64,000 nucleotides of DNA from an uncultured Cuneatibacter sp. (GCA_934234215.1 CAKQHB010000009.1:27015-91014); one strand, 5' to 3'. Counted from the stretch's first letter, positions 44,030 to 53,403 are shown. Made by a program: numbers and translations. Notes: a model not told the origin generated them from the letters alone.

Positions 44030-44440
44030 ATGAAGTCAAATAGAAGTAAAATTATGGCGATAACAATGGTGATGTTGCTTTCAATATGTTTTTCTGTTAC
44101 TGTATTTGCAGATAGTGGCACACATACAGGAACAGTAACGAGTAATGGTAAAAAATTAACGCATACAGAAACATATACAGGAACAACAAAAACAATGCAA
44201 GCACGAGTTTCTTGTCCTGGGGCAAGAAGTGCAGAGGTCACAATGAATGCTTATTATTCAACGGCTGCAGGAAATGTGTATCCAGCGACAGGAAATCCGT
44301 ATAAGCAGTACCTAGAACCAGGTACAAGCGCTGGAGTGACATATAATGCACTAACAGGTACATATTGTCATCAAGCGACAGCTACGTATTATATTGATAA
44401 CGCATACGTTTGGGGAAATACATTTTATGGGTATAAGTAA
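44030..44440 (+). CDS. Small secreted protein of unknown function
   Basis: 136 residues with a clear signal peptide (about 1-27, cut after VFA). The mature part of about 109 residues is rich in Thr, Ser, Tyr and Gly, begins DSGTHTGTVTSNGKK, has two cysteines and ends in GNTFYGYK. The pattern suggests a secreted beta-sandwich. Lactococcin-972-type bacteriocins have similar size and Tyr/Gly-rich ends and are encoded beside ABC transporters, but I see no firm sequence match. A+T-rich like the gene before it. A terminator follows. Confidence 0.7.
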   Translation: MKSNRSKIMAITMVMLLSICFSVTVFADSGTHTGTVTSNGKKLTHTETYTGTTKTMQARVSCPGARSAEVTMNAYYSTAAGNVYPATGNPYKQYLEPGTSAGVTYNALTGTYCHQATATYYIDNAYVWGNTFYGYK

Positions 44441-44463
44441 AGTGATTATCTAAATAATTTAGA

Positions 44464-44486
44464 GGGGGATTAAAAATCCCCCGTTT
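44464..44486 (+). terminator. Terminator after the small secreted protein
   Basis: GGGGGATT and AATCCCCC form an 8-bp stem with a very short loop, followed by GTTTCTT. Confidence 0.65.
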
Positions 44487-44528
44487 CTTGAATTAAAAGT
44501 AATTTGGAAATGCGGACAAGGAGGAAAA

Positions 44529-46835
44529 ATGGAGTTTCGGCGTGTCTTCGGAAGATACAGTTATTGGGTAATAGTAGTTTTGGCGCTGGGCTTAAATGTA
44601 TTTTTGTTCCTCCGCACACAGGGACAGCAGTATTCGACATGGGCAAGTGTATATGAGATTTCAGAAAAAGAACTGCAGCGGGTGTATGTAGAACAGATTC
44701 GAGAGTTGCAGACAATGCCTATTTCGGATGCCGTAGAACTGTATCAGAAAGAACTTCAACAGGTCCAAGAGGGCGAATCCTATACATCTGAAATAGAAGC
44801 TGATGTGAGACAGAACATGGTGCTGCCACTCCTGTTATATCAGAGTAATTATCCGGACTATCTGAAAAAGGTACAGGAAGATGCGGTCACGCTTGGCACT
44901 ATCAGCATCTTTGCAGATAAGGATGCTTTTTCCAGCGGGAATCTGAAGATGACAGCACGGGATTTTGCCCAGTTGGATGGCAAGCTGACGATGGGGAGCT
45001 TTCGGGGGATTTCTTCTGTGATGGAATACCGGATCGCGGATTATCTGATTCTGGTGTTGATGTTGGTGATCTGCTGGCGGATGCTGGAGGAACGCAAGAA
45101 AGGTCTTTGGGGCATTGTGCGTCTGGCTGGCGGCGGCAGAGCAAAGCTTGCCGGGAAGCGGTTGATATTGTATGCAGTTTCGTTTCTGGTGATCGCTGTG
45201 CTGATGTATGGAAGTACGGTGGCAGCAGCATGGTATTACTATGGCATGCCAGATTTGCATGTGGAAGCGCAGTCGATGCAGGAATTGGGAAAGATGCCTC
45301 TTGCGATTACGACCGGGCAATTCCTGACGCAGTTCCTGATCGTGAAGATCGCGGGAACGCTGGTATTTGGATTGCTGATCTGGTTGATCCTGTCTGCGAT
45401 GGACAATGTGAACGCTGCGATGGTGGTTGTCGGTCTTGTGCTTGGAACAGAGTATGCGTTGTTTACAGCAATCCCGGCGCAAAGCAAGCTGAATTTGTTT
45501 AAATATCTGAATCTGTTTTCTTACTTCTTTACGGATCAGCTTTATGAGAATTATTTGAATTTGAATCTATTCGGTATACCGGTCAATGCGAGGCGCTTGC
45601 TTCTTACGGTTTTGCCGGTGCTGATAGTTGTCAGCATGGTTGCAGTATTTGCGGTAAATACCTGCAAACGTCCGGAAAAGAAAGGACGTTTCTGGGCATG
45701 GCTGTATCAATATTTCCGCAGAGCGGTGGATGGCATTACGAGTCATCTGCGGGGATTCGGAATGGAACTGTATAAGGGACTGATCGTGCAAAAGGGGCTG
45801 GTATTTCTCCTTGTAGGTGGTTGGCTGCTGTGCCAGATGTTCCCGGTATTCGACCAGAATGCATATGCGATGAAGCCGTTATTTGAGATCCGGTTGGAAG
45901 AATGGGAAGGTCCCATCGACAGTCCGGAGACAGCACAGAAGATGCAGGAAGAAAAGCGATGGCTGGACGAGCAGTATGCGCATTTTCAGGATTTACAGCA
46001 ACAGTATGAAACTGGAGAATTAAGCTGGGAAGAGATGGAGGCTGCAAAGATGCTGATGCAGCCGGTGGACAACCGGATGGCAGCATACAGTGAAGTCGAA
46101 TCTCGGATCATGCAGATGGAGATGGTCGGAGAAACGACCGGAAAGACGATGTGGCTGTTAAATTATCGCTGGTTTTTGCGACTGTTCAATAATCAGGATC
46201 CGGATGTGCTGCAGAACCAGAGAGTGACCGGTCTTGTGGCGATCCTGCTTTGTATTCTCCTGATTGCACCAGTATATGCTTATGAGGAACAGACTGGTGT
46301 GCGGTCCGTCATTCGTGGTTCTGGAAAAGGTCGTGGCAGAACAATCTGGAGAAAGCAGCTGTATGTATTTCTGATGACCTTTGTGACGTTCGGATTGGTA
46401 TTTGGTGCATATTTCTGGAGCGTTGTTCGCTTGCACGGGGTTCATGGATGGAACGCACCGATGCAGAGTATTGTGTGGCTGAGTAATTCCACATGGGATC
46501 TGACGGTGGGACAATTTACGATCGTGCTGTATGCGCTGCGCTTTTTGACATTGTGGGCAGTCGCAGAGGTGGTACTGGTGTTGTCCGGTCTGTTGAAGAA
46601 GGTGCAGACAACGATGCTGGCTGGCACATTCCTGATCCTTGTGCCAGCGGCGTTATGGACAGTTGGCGTTTCCGTTCTTGGATTTTTGAGCGCAGCGAGA
46701 CTACTCAGCACGATGGAGATTCTGGATGCAGCATGGTTTACCGGATGGAGCTGCTTCCTTCCGTATATCGTGGTAGCACTGGTTGGAATCGGATGCGGTA
46801 TCTGGAGTAGTCGCAGTTGGCTTCATAGTCGGTAG
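44529..46835 (+). CDS. ABC transporter permease, tandem two-half architecture
   Basis: 768 residues. Two similar halves are seen. Each starts with one membrane segment (about 12-30 and 418-438), continues with a large external, partly coiled-coil part (about 35-170 and 445-550), and then has five or six membrane segments. It is an ABC-2-type exporter permease with both halves fused. GGAGGAAAA precedes the start, and the ATPase follows 15 nt after the stop. The large external loops may bind a peptide or the secreted partner. Export of, or self-protection against, the small secreted protein is an attractive but unproven role. Confidence 0.8.
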   Translation: MEFRRVFGRYSYWVIVVLALGLNVFLFLRTQGQQYSTWASVYEISEKELQRVYVEQIRELQTMPISDAVELYQKELQQVQEGESYTSEIEADVRQNMVLPLLLYQSNYPDYLKKVQEDAVTLGTISIFADKDAFSSGNLKMTARDFAQLDGKLTMGSFRGISSVMEYRIADYLILVLMLVICWRMLEERKKGLWGIVRLAGGGRAKLAGKRLILYAVSFLVIAVLMYGSTVAAAWYYYGMPDLHVEAQSMQELGKMPLAITTGQFLTQFLIVKIAGTLVFGLLIWLILSAMDNVNAAMVVVGLVLGTEYALFTAIPAQSKLNLFKYLNLFSYFFTDQLYENYLNLNLFGIPVNARRLLLTVLPVLIVVSMVAVFAVNTCKRPEKKGRFWAWLYQYFRRAVDGITSHLRGFGMELYKGLIVQKGLVFLLVGGWLLCQMFPVFDQNAYAMKPLFEIRLEEWEGPIDSPETAQKMQEEKRWLDEQYAHFQDLQQQYETGELSWEEMEAAKMLMQPVDNRMAAYSEVESRIMQMEMVGETTGKTMWLLNYRWFLRLFNNQDPDVLQNQRVTGLVAILLCILLIAPVYAYEEQTGVRSVIRGSGKGRGRTIWRKQLYVFLMTFVTFGLVFGAYFWSVVRLHGVHGWNAPMQSIVWLSNSTWDLTVGQFTIVLYALRFLTLWAVAEVVLVLSGLLKKVQTTMLAGTFLILVPAALWTVGVSVLGFLSAARLLSTMEILDAAWFTGWSCFLPYIVVALVGIGCGIWSSRSWLHSR

Positions 46836-46850
46836 GAGAGAGGTGATACG

Positions 46851-47597
46851 ATGGAATTGCGGATAGAAGGATTGACGAAGCAATATGGGCAGAAGAAAGC
46901 ATTGGATGCATTTTCTGTGACATTTACCGAAGGACTCTATGGAATCCTCGGAGCAAATGGTGCGGGCAAGAGTACGCTGATGAATCTGATCACAGATAAT
47001 ATCAGCCGGACATCCGGTGAGATTTTGTTTGATGGAACGGATATTTTGAAGCTGGGCAAGGCATTCCGAACGAAAGTAGGCTATATGCCGCAGCAACAGG
47101 GATTTTACGAGCAGTTTTCCGGACGAGCATTTTTGCACTACATGGCAGAGCTGAAAGAGATTCCCCGGAAGCAGGCAAAAGTGCAGGTGGAGGAATTGCT
47201 GAAGCTGGTGAATCTGGATGGAGATGCTCACCGGAAAGTCGGAGGCTATTCCGGCGGTATGAAGCAGCGATTATTGCTGGCACAGGCGCTTCTTGGAGAT
47301 CCCTCGATCCTGATTCTGGATGAGCCGACGGCGGGACTGGATCCGAAAGAGCGAATCCGGCTGCGGAACTACATCGCGGATCTGGGACGAAACAAGATCG
47401 TATTGCTGGCAACGCATATCGTCAGTGATATCGAGACAATCGCTGGACAGGTCGTGCTGATGCAGGATGGAAAGCTGGCGCATCAGGGCAGCGTAGAGGA
47501 ACTGCTGGAAGAGATGAAGGAAAAGCAGGTGACGCCAATCGGCGGAAATCTGAGTCTGGAAGATGTGTATCTGTACTATTTGGGCGGAGAATCATAG
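46851..47597 (+). CDS. ABC transporter ATP-binding protein
   Basis: 248 residues. Walker A GANGAGKST, a Q-loop in YMPQQQG, signature YSGGMKQR, Walker B ILILDEPT, D-loop AGLDP and switch His in LATHIVSD are all present. It should power the permease encoded just before it. GAGAGAGGTG precedes the ATG. The last 40 residues form the regulatory tail common to exporter ATPases. It ends the cluster; a strong terminator lies about 105 nt downstream. Confidence 0.9.
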   Translation: MELRIEGLTKQYGQKKALDAFSVTFTEGLYGILGANGAGKSTLMNLITDNISRTSGEILFDGTDILKLGKAFRTKVGYMPQQQGFYEQFSGRAFLHYMAELKEIPRKQAKVQVEELLKLVNLDGDAHRKVGGYSGGMKQRLLLAQALLGDPSILILDEPTAGLDPKERIRLRNYIADLGRNKIVLLATHIVSDIETIAGQVVLMQDGKLAHQGSVEELLEEMKEKQVTPIGGNLSLEDVYLYYLGGES

Positions 47598-47702
47598 GAT
47601 AAAAAGCTTGGGGCTGCAGGTATTGTAAGCTATTACATCTGCAAGCTGATTGAAAAAATACGGAACGACAACTAACCGGATACCCGCCGGAATAAACGGG
47701 AA

Positions 47703-47737
47703 GAAGCCCCTTGGAGCTACCACCTCCAAGGGGCTTC
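47703..47737. terminator. Strong bidirectional terminator
   Basis: A perfect 14-bp stem (GAAGCCCCTTGGAG and its complement) with a 7-nt loop, followed by GTTTGTTTTTT. It lies between the ABC ATPase and the convergent lipoprotein gene. Confidence 0.85.
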
Positions 47738-47830
47738 GTTTGTTTTTTGGTGTGCGGATTTAGTGACTTGTTAAATCGCATTTTTATTATATCAGTTTTC
47801 CGAAAAATTACAACTACTATTTTCCTGATT

Positions 47831-49678
47831 TTACGTTGTGCTTCCGTTTGTTTCTCCCTGTTCCGGCGGTGTCATCTGCTGTCCGCTATTTCCGCCGTTC
47901 GGTGCGCCCTGACCGTTCTGACCGGGTGCGCCGCCGTTGCCGGGATCATCAGGTGTTTCGCCATCGGGAAGTTCTGGCGGCGTCTCACCGTCGCCAGCCT
48001 GAGGACCGTTGCCGTCTGGGGCATTGCCATCGGGAGCATTGCCGTCAGGAGCATTTCCGTCCTGTCCGCCAGGTCCCATCTGACCGCCTTGACCGGGACC
48101 ACAGCCGAATCCGCCGCCAAATCCATTTTCGCCGCCGCTGATCAGGCTGTCACTTAAAGTAACTTTGGTGGACTGATTGCCGAAGGTGACGGTATAGGTG
48201 GAGTCGAGTGTCAGATCAGGGCTGCTGAATATGACACTGTTGCAGACTTTTTCTGCGGTGCAGGTTAGCAGGATGTTGTCATCTGCGTCTGCAATGGAGA
48301 TGGTGTCGCCCACATTCAGATTGGAGCTGAAGGTGGAGAGAATGGAACCCTGTGTGGATTCGCTGCCGAAGTTTTGTGCCATGCTGCTGTTGCCGAGAGC
48401 GATGACAGTGCCGCCGGTGATGGCTGCGGAGCCGCTGTAATCGAGAGCACCATCTGCACCGCTGGTAGGGCCGTAGACGATGGTGGAGCCGCCGCTGATG
48501 AGAAGATTGCCGTTGCTGTCGATGCCGTCCCCTTCTGCATTGATGACGAGATCACCGCCCTCGATGCGGATGCAGCAATCCGAAGAAACTGCCATCGGAT
48601 CATCGGAAGAAGTGTCTGTAGGAGAGGCTGCATTCAGACCATCATCGGAAGAAACAACGGAGTAGGTGCCGCTGCGGAACAAAAGAACCTGTCCTTCGAT
48701 TCCTTCATGGGATTCGGTGATGTTGATGGTGCAGTTTTCCATGACGCAGTCCGCTTCGGCGTGGATACCATCGTCGCCGGAAGCGATGATGATGCTGCCG
48801 CCTGCGATGTAGACGTAACCGAGGGTCGTGTCGTCTTTATTTTTCGCATGGACGCCATCCTCGCCTGCGGTGATGGTAATGTCTCCGTCCAGAATGCGGA
48901 TGCTGTCTTTTCCGGACAGACCGTGTTCAGCAGCATCAATGGTGTAAGTTCCGCCAGTGATCACGAGATCATCTTTGGAGACAATGCCATGTCCGTAAGG
49001 GGAGGAGATCGTCAGAGACCCGGTGCCGTTCAGGGTCAGATCGTCTTTGGAGAAGATGGCAGCGTCGATGTTATTGTCATCAATGGCAACGAATTCTCCT
49101 GCGGCGGTCAAAGTATTGTCAGAATCAGCAGCAAGAGTGATGAAGACTTTATCCGCCTGTCTGACGTAGATCGGAGCGCTGGAAGCGGAGGTGATGTCCA
49201 TGCCATCCAGCACGAGCTGGACTTTAGAGGAATCCTCGACATCCACGATGATCTGTCCATCGGAGAGCGTTCCGCTGAGGAGATAGGTTCCTTCCTGCGT
49301 GATCGTGACGGTAGAGCCGTCCATCGTGACGGAGGAATCGGAGCAGGAAGCAGAGGTGCCATTCAATTCAATGGAGATGGCTTCCTGTTCGTCGTAGCCG
49401 GATTCCCGGTCGCGGTCTGTGAGCTGATCTTCAACGGTGTAAGAGCGGTCAGAAGACACGTTCGCATAGTCGGAAATGGATGTCTGCTGGGTCTGTCCGG
49501 GCGGCGTCATGCCCTGCCCGCCGCCGGGAGCATTTGCGTCCGCATCCGAATCCGTGTCGGAAGCAGCTTCGGTGGAAGCGGCTGTGGAAGTGGTCGTGTC
49601 GGACGTATTTTGAGCGCATCCGACAGCACCAGTTGTGAGCATCATAGCGATTAAAAGATAAGCAATTTTGCGTTTCAT
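47831..49678 (-). CDS. Cthe_2159-like carbohydrate-binding lipoprotein (DUF4353)
   Basis: 615 residues. It has lipobox TGAVGC (Cys at about 21) and a Ser/Thr/Asp-rich linker. A long right-handed beta-helix-like domain follows (about 90-490), with repeated turns such as DDGIHAEADC, GDGIDSNGN and EHGLSGKDS. This fits the Cthe_2159 family that binds acidic polysaccharides with calcium. The last 110 residues are Gly/Pro/Asn/Gln-rich with DGNAP repeats and probably span the wall. AAAGGAGATTCACG precedes the start. It is the last gene of a five-gene unit with a VTC protein, a DUF4956 membrane protein and a two-component system. Confidence 0.85.
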   Translation of the reverse strand: MKRKIAYLLIAMMLTTGAVGCAQNTSDTTTSTAASTEAASDTDSDADANAPGGGQGMTPPGQTQQTSISDYANVSSDRSYTVEDQLTDRDRESGYDEQEAISIELNGTSASCSDSSVTMDGSTVTITQEGTYLLSGTLSDGQIIVDVEDSSKVQLVLDGMDITSASSAPIYVRQADKVFITLAADSDNTLTAAGEFVAIDDNNIDAAIFSKDDLTLNGTGSLTISSPYGHGIVSKDDLVITGGTYTIDAAEHGLSGKDSIRILDGDITITAGEDGVHAKNKDDTTLGYVYIAGGSIIIASGDDGIHAEADCVMENCTINITESHEGIEGQVLLFRSGTYSVVSSDDGLNAASPTDTSSDDPMAVSSDCCIRIEGGDLVINAEGDGIDSNGNLLISGGSTIVYGPTSGADGALDYSGSAAITGGTVIALGNSSMAQNFGSESTQGSILSTFSSNLNVGDTISIADADDNILLTCTAEKVCNSVIFSSPDLTLDSTYTVTFGNQSTKVTLSDSLISGGENGFGGGFGCGPGQGGQMGPGGQDGNAPDGNAPDGNAPDGNGPQAGDGETPPELPDGETPDDPGNGGAPGQNGQGAPNGGNSGQQMTPPEQGETNGSTT

Positions 49679-49717
49679 CGTGAATCTCCTTTCAAAAAAT
49701 GGATGTGTGCAGAGGAA

Positions 49718-50404
49718 TTACAGCTCTGTCACGCTTGTTTCCTGTCGGCCAATGGAAATTTCCAGATTTCCATTGCGGCAGCGCAGCTCATCGAGAAATT
49801 CTTTTTCGAGATTGGTGTCCTTCAGAGTAATCTCATAAGTCAGCTTGTAGAGGCTGCCGAGATTGGAAGTTTTTACATTTGTCATTTCAGAGCGGGTGGT
49901 GTACTTTTCCATCAGATCGTCAAAAACATCGGTGTAGTTCAGGTCCTCCGGAATGGTGATGTGGAGGATCTTTTCTTTTGCGGCGCGGGGCTTACGCTCC
50001 GTCAGTGCGGTGGCAAGCATCAGGAAAAGTCCGGTCACAAGAGCAAAGAGAACAGCATATCCGATGTAGCCCATACCGACGGCTAATCCGACTGCCATCG
50101 CAAGGAACAGAGAGCCGATTTCTTTTGCAGTTCCCGGTGCGGAACGGAAGCGGACAAGGCTGAAGGCGCCTGCCACAGCGACTCCGGCTCCGAGATTGCC
50201 GTTGACCATGAGGATGATCATGCACACAGCGGCGGGAAGCAGTGCCAGTGTCAGCAGAAAGCTGCGGGTGGATCTGCCGTGCCAGCTATGTACAAAAGCG
50301 AGAAAGATGCCGATGGCGAGAGCCGCGATCATGCAGATCAAAAAGTTTGCGAGTGTCATAGTCTGTGTGGTTGTGGTATCAAAAAGTCCCTGAAAAAGAT
50401 TCAT
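49718..50404 (-). CDS. DUF4956 membrane protein
   Basis: 228 residues. Four membrane segments lie at about 18-38, 48-68, 90-110 and 115-135, with the conserved loop AFSLVRFRSAPGTAKEIG between. The C-terminal 90 residues are a soluble alpha/beta domain (ACT-like in appearance). The family is found beside VTC-domain proteins and may help assemble or export a polymer; the role is not proven. ATG 50404 overlaps the VTC stop (ATGA) behind GGGAGGACACC. The frame extends to 50503 but within the upstream gene. Confidence 0.88.
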   Translation of the reverse strand: MNLFQGLFDTTTTQTMTLANFLICMIAALAIGIFLAFVHSWHGRSTRSFLLTLALLPAAVCMIILMVNGNLGAGVAVAGAFSLVRFRSAPGTAKEIGSLFLAMAVGLAVGMGYIGYAVLFALVTGLFLMLATALTERKPRAAKEKILHITIPEDLNYTDVFDDLMEKYTTRSEMTNVKTSNLGSLYKLTYEITLKDTNLEKEFLDELRCRNGNLEISIGRQETSVTEL

Positions 50405-51105
50405 TGGTGTCCTCCCTGTAATTGCATATTCTGGTAAGCGGTTCCGTATTTGGAAAAGCTGGTTTTCTGTAGGTTCTGTGCAGTGAGCAGGCGCGTCATC
50501 CAAAGCGGGATCGCACCGGCGGTTTTGACTTCCATCAGCACCATGCCGGGCGGCAGGAGCTGTTCACCGGAAGCAGGAGACTGCAAGGAAAAGTCTTCCA
50601 TGCGGTAGCGGATGTTTTCGTCAAAGGTGATGCGGAAGTTCGGATCGGTCTTGGAATAAAAAGCTTCCCGGTCGTAAAAGAGTGCCACTGCCGGTTCCAG
50701 AGCTTCGTAAAATTTTCGGAAATACGAGATTTCGTGATGGATCTGACTGTCACCGGGAAAAGCATGATTTCGCCTCATACAGCTTTCCGCATCGTGATCG
50801 GGAAGCTGTATCCGTCTTTTGTAGACAACGGAGCGGTATTTCTTTTTCAGTTCGATGAATACCGGCGTGTCCGGGGAAGCACATCCATAACTGCGGATCC
50901 GAAACTTTTCTTTGTACACCGGATGCTCCATAGAATGTCGGATTAGGTAGTAGTCCGGGGTGTCATAATAAATGTTGCAGATCGTACTCTGCCCGTGAGG
51001 GTCCGGATCCATGTAATCCTGCATGGCACACAGCAGTTGAATTTTCTGTTGCTTCGTAAGCATGTATTTGATTTCGTAACGCTGAAAAATAAACTGTTCC
51101 TTCAA
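50401..51105 (-). CDS. VTC-domain protein (polyphosphate polymerase-like)
   Basis: 234 residues. The triphosphate-tunnel fold is indicated by alternating basic strands: QRYEIKYMLT at the start, KFRIRSY, FIELKKKYRSVVYKRR and, near the end, VLMEVKTAG. Yeast Vtc4 with this domain makes polyphosphate from ATP. The bacterial versions lack the SPX domain and their product is unsettled. The start is TTG 51105, with AGGAGGTAATCCCT in front. The stop overlaps the DUF4956 start. Membership of the five-gene unit suggests production or handling of a surface polyanion that the calcium-binding lipoprotein contacts (inference). Confidence 0.88.
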   Translation of the reverse strand: MKEQFIFQRYEIKYMLTKQQKIQLLCAMQDYMDPDPHGQSTICNIYYDTPDYYLIRHSMEHPVYKEKFRIRSYGCASPDTPVFIELKKKYRSVVYKRRIQLPDHDAESCMRRNHAFPGDSQIHHEISYFRKFYEALEPAVALFYDREAFYSKTDPNFRITFDENIRYRMEDFSLQSPASGEQLLPPGMVLMEVKTAGAIPLWMTRLLTAQNLQKTSFSKYGTAYQNMQLQGGHQ

Positions 51106-51159
51106 AGGGATTACCTCCTTTCGATGGGAACAGTTTATTCGAAAAAACTAAAATGAAGT

Positions 51160-52434
51160 TTAAGAAAAATGTGAAGAAATTGTGAAACGATGATGCTCGC
51201 AGAAAGCGGAGATTGTACCGCCGTGTGCGGAGACAATGGCATGGGCGATGGAGAGTCCGAGACCGTAGCCGCCAGTCTCACTGCTGCGGGAAGCATCTGA
51301 ACGGTAGAAGCGCTCGAAAAATTCCGGTTTTGTGCCATCGGACATGGTGGCGGCAGGATTGGAGACGGAGAACAGACAGCCGCGTCCCTGTTTGGAGAGG
51401 GCGATATGGATGTCGCCGGGACCATCGGCGTATTTTAAGGCATTGTCTAACAGGATTTCTGTCAGCTCCCGCAGTCTGGAATCTTCCCCGGAGATGGAGA
51501 TGCCGCTGGCGATGTCTGTCGTCAGATGTCGTCCGCAGGCAGATGCCCTGGCCTGCATATCCCGTACTTCTTCTGTCAAAAGTGCGGAAAAGTCGATCTG
51601 TGAGGGAACGAGGGATGCTTCCTCCAGACGGGACAGAGTGATAAGTTCTTTTGTGAGAGAGGTCATGCGCTGCACCTGATGATGGATGCTTTTCGTCCAT
51701 TCATTTTCGCCGCTTAACATTTCCAGAACTTCCGTGTTGGCATCGATGGTGGCAAGCGGCGTCTTGAGTTCATGACCGGCATCGGTGATGAATTGCTTTT
51801 GCTTGCGCTCGCTCTCTGCCACCGGTCGGAAAATCCGTCCGGAGAACAGCAGAAGCAGTCCAAATACAGCGAGAAGTCCGGCGAAAGAAGCAAGAATGCT
51901 TAAGAACAAAACCGTTCTGGCGCTGGAAAGGCTGCGGTTGCAGTCCACAAAAGCAATCCAGGTGCCATCATCTGTCTGCATGGAGCGATAGCGGTAGGCG
52001 GAATGAAATCCGGAAGTCTTTCCGGTTGCATACAGTTCCTCCGCCAGTTGTTTGGCTTCACTGCTGGAAATTGCGGCGATGCTGCCGGTATTGATTTGCG
52101 TTACTTCACCGGCATCGGAAAACAATACGCTGAAATAGCGGGTCTCGTAGGGGGTTTCCTGTGAAATGCCGGAAGCAAAGCGGGGATCCTCTTTGGGTTC
52201 GGGAGGCGTGTCCGCCTGATTGTCGGAAGATGCATTGGGAGCATTGGCGGCATCCGGCGGCGTGTCGTGGGGAAACGTGCCATCGTTATCAAGGATAATC
52301 GCGAGGAGGTTGTCTGCGTCCTGGGTGAGTCGGGAATAATTCAGAAGATTGATCGCGCCGATCATGACAAACAGGACGAGAAACATTGCCAGCATAGCGG
52401 CACGGAGAAATTGTCTGCGCAGTTTTTTTACCAT
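51160..52434 (-). CDS. Sensor histidine kinase
   Basis: 424 residues. Membrane segments at about 13-32 and 175-198 flank an external sensor with a Pro/Asp/Ala-rich loop. Then come HisKA with the phospho-His in TDAGHELKTP and an ATPase domain with LLDNALKYAD and GGYGLGLSIA. The glycine box between them is weak (SVSNPAATM), as in some clostridial EnvZ-like kinases. The start lies one base after the response regulator stop. It probably controls the VTC-DUF4956-lipoprotein genes that follow 54 nt later. Confidence 0.9.
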   Translation of the reverse strand: MVKKLRRQFLRAAMLAMFLVLFVMIGAINLLNYSRLTQDADNLLAIILDNDGTFPHDTPPDAANAPNASSDNQADTPPEPKEDPRFASGISQETPYETRYFSVLFSDAGEVTQINTGSIAAISSSEAKQLAEELYATGKTSGFHSAYRYRSMQTDDGTWIAFVDCNRSLSSARTVLFLSILASFAGLLAVFGLLLLFSGRIFRPVAESERKQKQFITDAGHELKTPLATIDANTEVLEMLSGENEWTKSIHHQVQRMTSLTKELITLSRLEEASLVPSQIDFSALLTEEVRDMQARASACGRHLTTDIASGISISGEDSRLRELTEILLDNALKYADGPGDIHIALSKQGRGCLFSVSNPAATMSDGTKPEFFERFYRSDASRSSETGGYGLGLSIAHAIVSAHGGTISAFCEHHRFTISSHFS

Positions 52435-52435
52435 G

Positions 52436-53215
52436 TCAGCCCTCTCTTTCCGAAGATGCCTTGGATTCCAGCGAATAACCCAGACCGCGGTGAATCGTGA
52501 TCGTGATATCGGCTGAGATCGCGTTCAGCTTCTTTCGAAGATTTGAGATATAGACCCACACGACATTGACACCGGCATCTGTGTCATAGCCCCACACTTC
52601 TTCAAGAAAACGATCCGGGGAGATGAGCCAGCGGGGATGCCGCAAGAACATCTGCATCATGAGAAATTCTTTGTTGGGAAGGCGGACGCTTCCGTGAGGG
52701 GAGAACAGCTCGCCGGTCTCGCAGTTTAACGTGACTGAGCCAAAACGAAGCAGGGTGCCGTTTTCTTGGAAAGTCGCAGGAGTATTTGTGGTAGAAACTA
52801 CGGCGGAGGTACCCGATGCGGATGCTGTGGCAGAATCGTCAGAGGGTTGCGACACACCGGCGGAGCGCAGCATCGCGCGGATGCGGGCAAGGAGTTCTTT
52901 GGCAGCAAAAGGTTTCGCCAGGTAATCATTGGCTCCGGCATCCAGCCCTTCCACTTTATCTTCCACCTCACTTTTTGCAGTGAGCAGCAGGACGGGAAGC
53001 TGCATGCCCTGACTGCGGATGTTTCGCAGGACAGACAGTCCGTCCATCTTCGGCATCATAATATCTAAAATCGCAGCGTCGTATCCGCCCTGCAGCAGCC
53101 GGGATAGCGCTTCGGCACCGTCATAGACCGGATCAATGTCGTAGCCATTGTGACGGAGAATGACGGTCAGCGCTCCGGACAATTCTTTTTCATCTTCAGC
53201 AAACAAAAGTCGCAT
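52436..53215 (-). CDS. OmpR-family response regulator with a long linker
   Basis: 259 residues. Receiver: acidic residues at 7-8, phosphoacceptor Asp51 (AAILDIMMP), Thr in LLTAK and Lys in AKPF. The winged helix fills about 165-255. Between them is a 35-residue Ser/Thr/Ala-rich linker, longer than usual. ATG 53215 follows GGAGGATTTTTT. First gene of the RR-HK-VTC-DUF4956-lipoprotein unit, behind its own promoter and divergent from lepA. Confidence 0.92.
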   Translation of the reverse strand: MRLLFAEDEKELSGALTVILRHNGYDIDPVYDGAEALSRLLQGGYDAAILDIMMPKMDGLSVLRNIRSQGMQLPVLLLTAKSEVEDKVEGLDAGANDYLAKPFAAKELLARIRAMLRSAGVSQPSDDSATASASGTSAVVSTTNTPATFQENGTLLRFGSVTLNCETGELFSPHGSVRLPNKEFLMMQMFLRHPRWLISPDRFLEEVWGYDTDAGVNVVWVYISNLRKKLNAISADITITIHRGLGYSLESKASSEREG

Positions 53216-53252
53216 AAAAAATCCTCCGAATCGAAATGATTTCTTTATCAGA

Positions 53253-53281
53253 AGTTTACCTGCTTGACAGTCAGAATGCAA
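53253..53281 (-). promoter_or_regulatory. Promoter of the response-regulator unit
   Basis: On the minus strand TTGCAT and TAAACT are 17 nt apart, 38 nt before the start codon. Confidence 0.5.
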
Positions 53282-53288
53282 TGCCCGC

Positions 53289-53317
53289 TTTACAAAAAAA
53301 TCGGGAAATGCTATACT
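53289..53317 (+). promoter_or_regulatory. Promoter of lepA
   Basis: TTTACA and TATACT with 17 nt spacing, about 85 nt before lepA and almost back to back with the divergent promoter. Confidence 0.55.
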
Positions 53318-53403
53318 GGCAAAGTAAAATTAGCGAAACTATGCGAAGCAGCTGAAACAGGCGGCTTCACAGATTTTGGATAAAAGACCGGAGGAAGAAA
53401 TAG

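Noticed and set aside
44030..44440. Firm call of a lactococcin-972-family bacteriocin
   Set aside because: Size and context fit, but I see no conserved family sequence; kept as an open possibility only.
48374..49654. A 426-codon plus-strand frame opposite the Cthe_2159-like gene
   Set aside because: It mirrors the repetitive Asp/Gly/Ser codons of the real gene. The product is low-complexity Val/Asp/Gly with no signal or start context.
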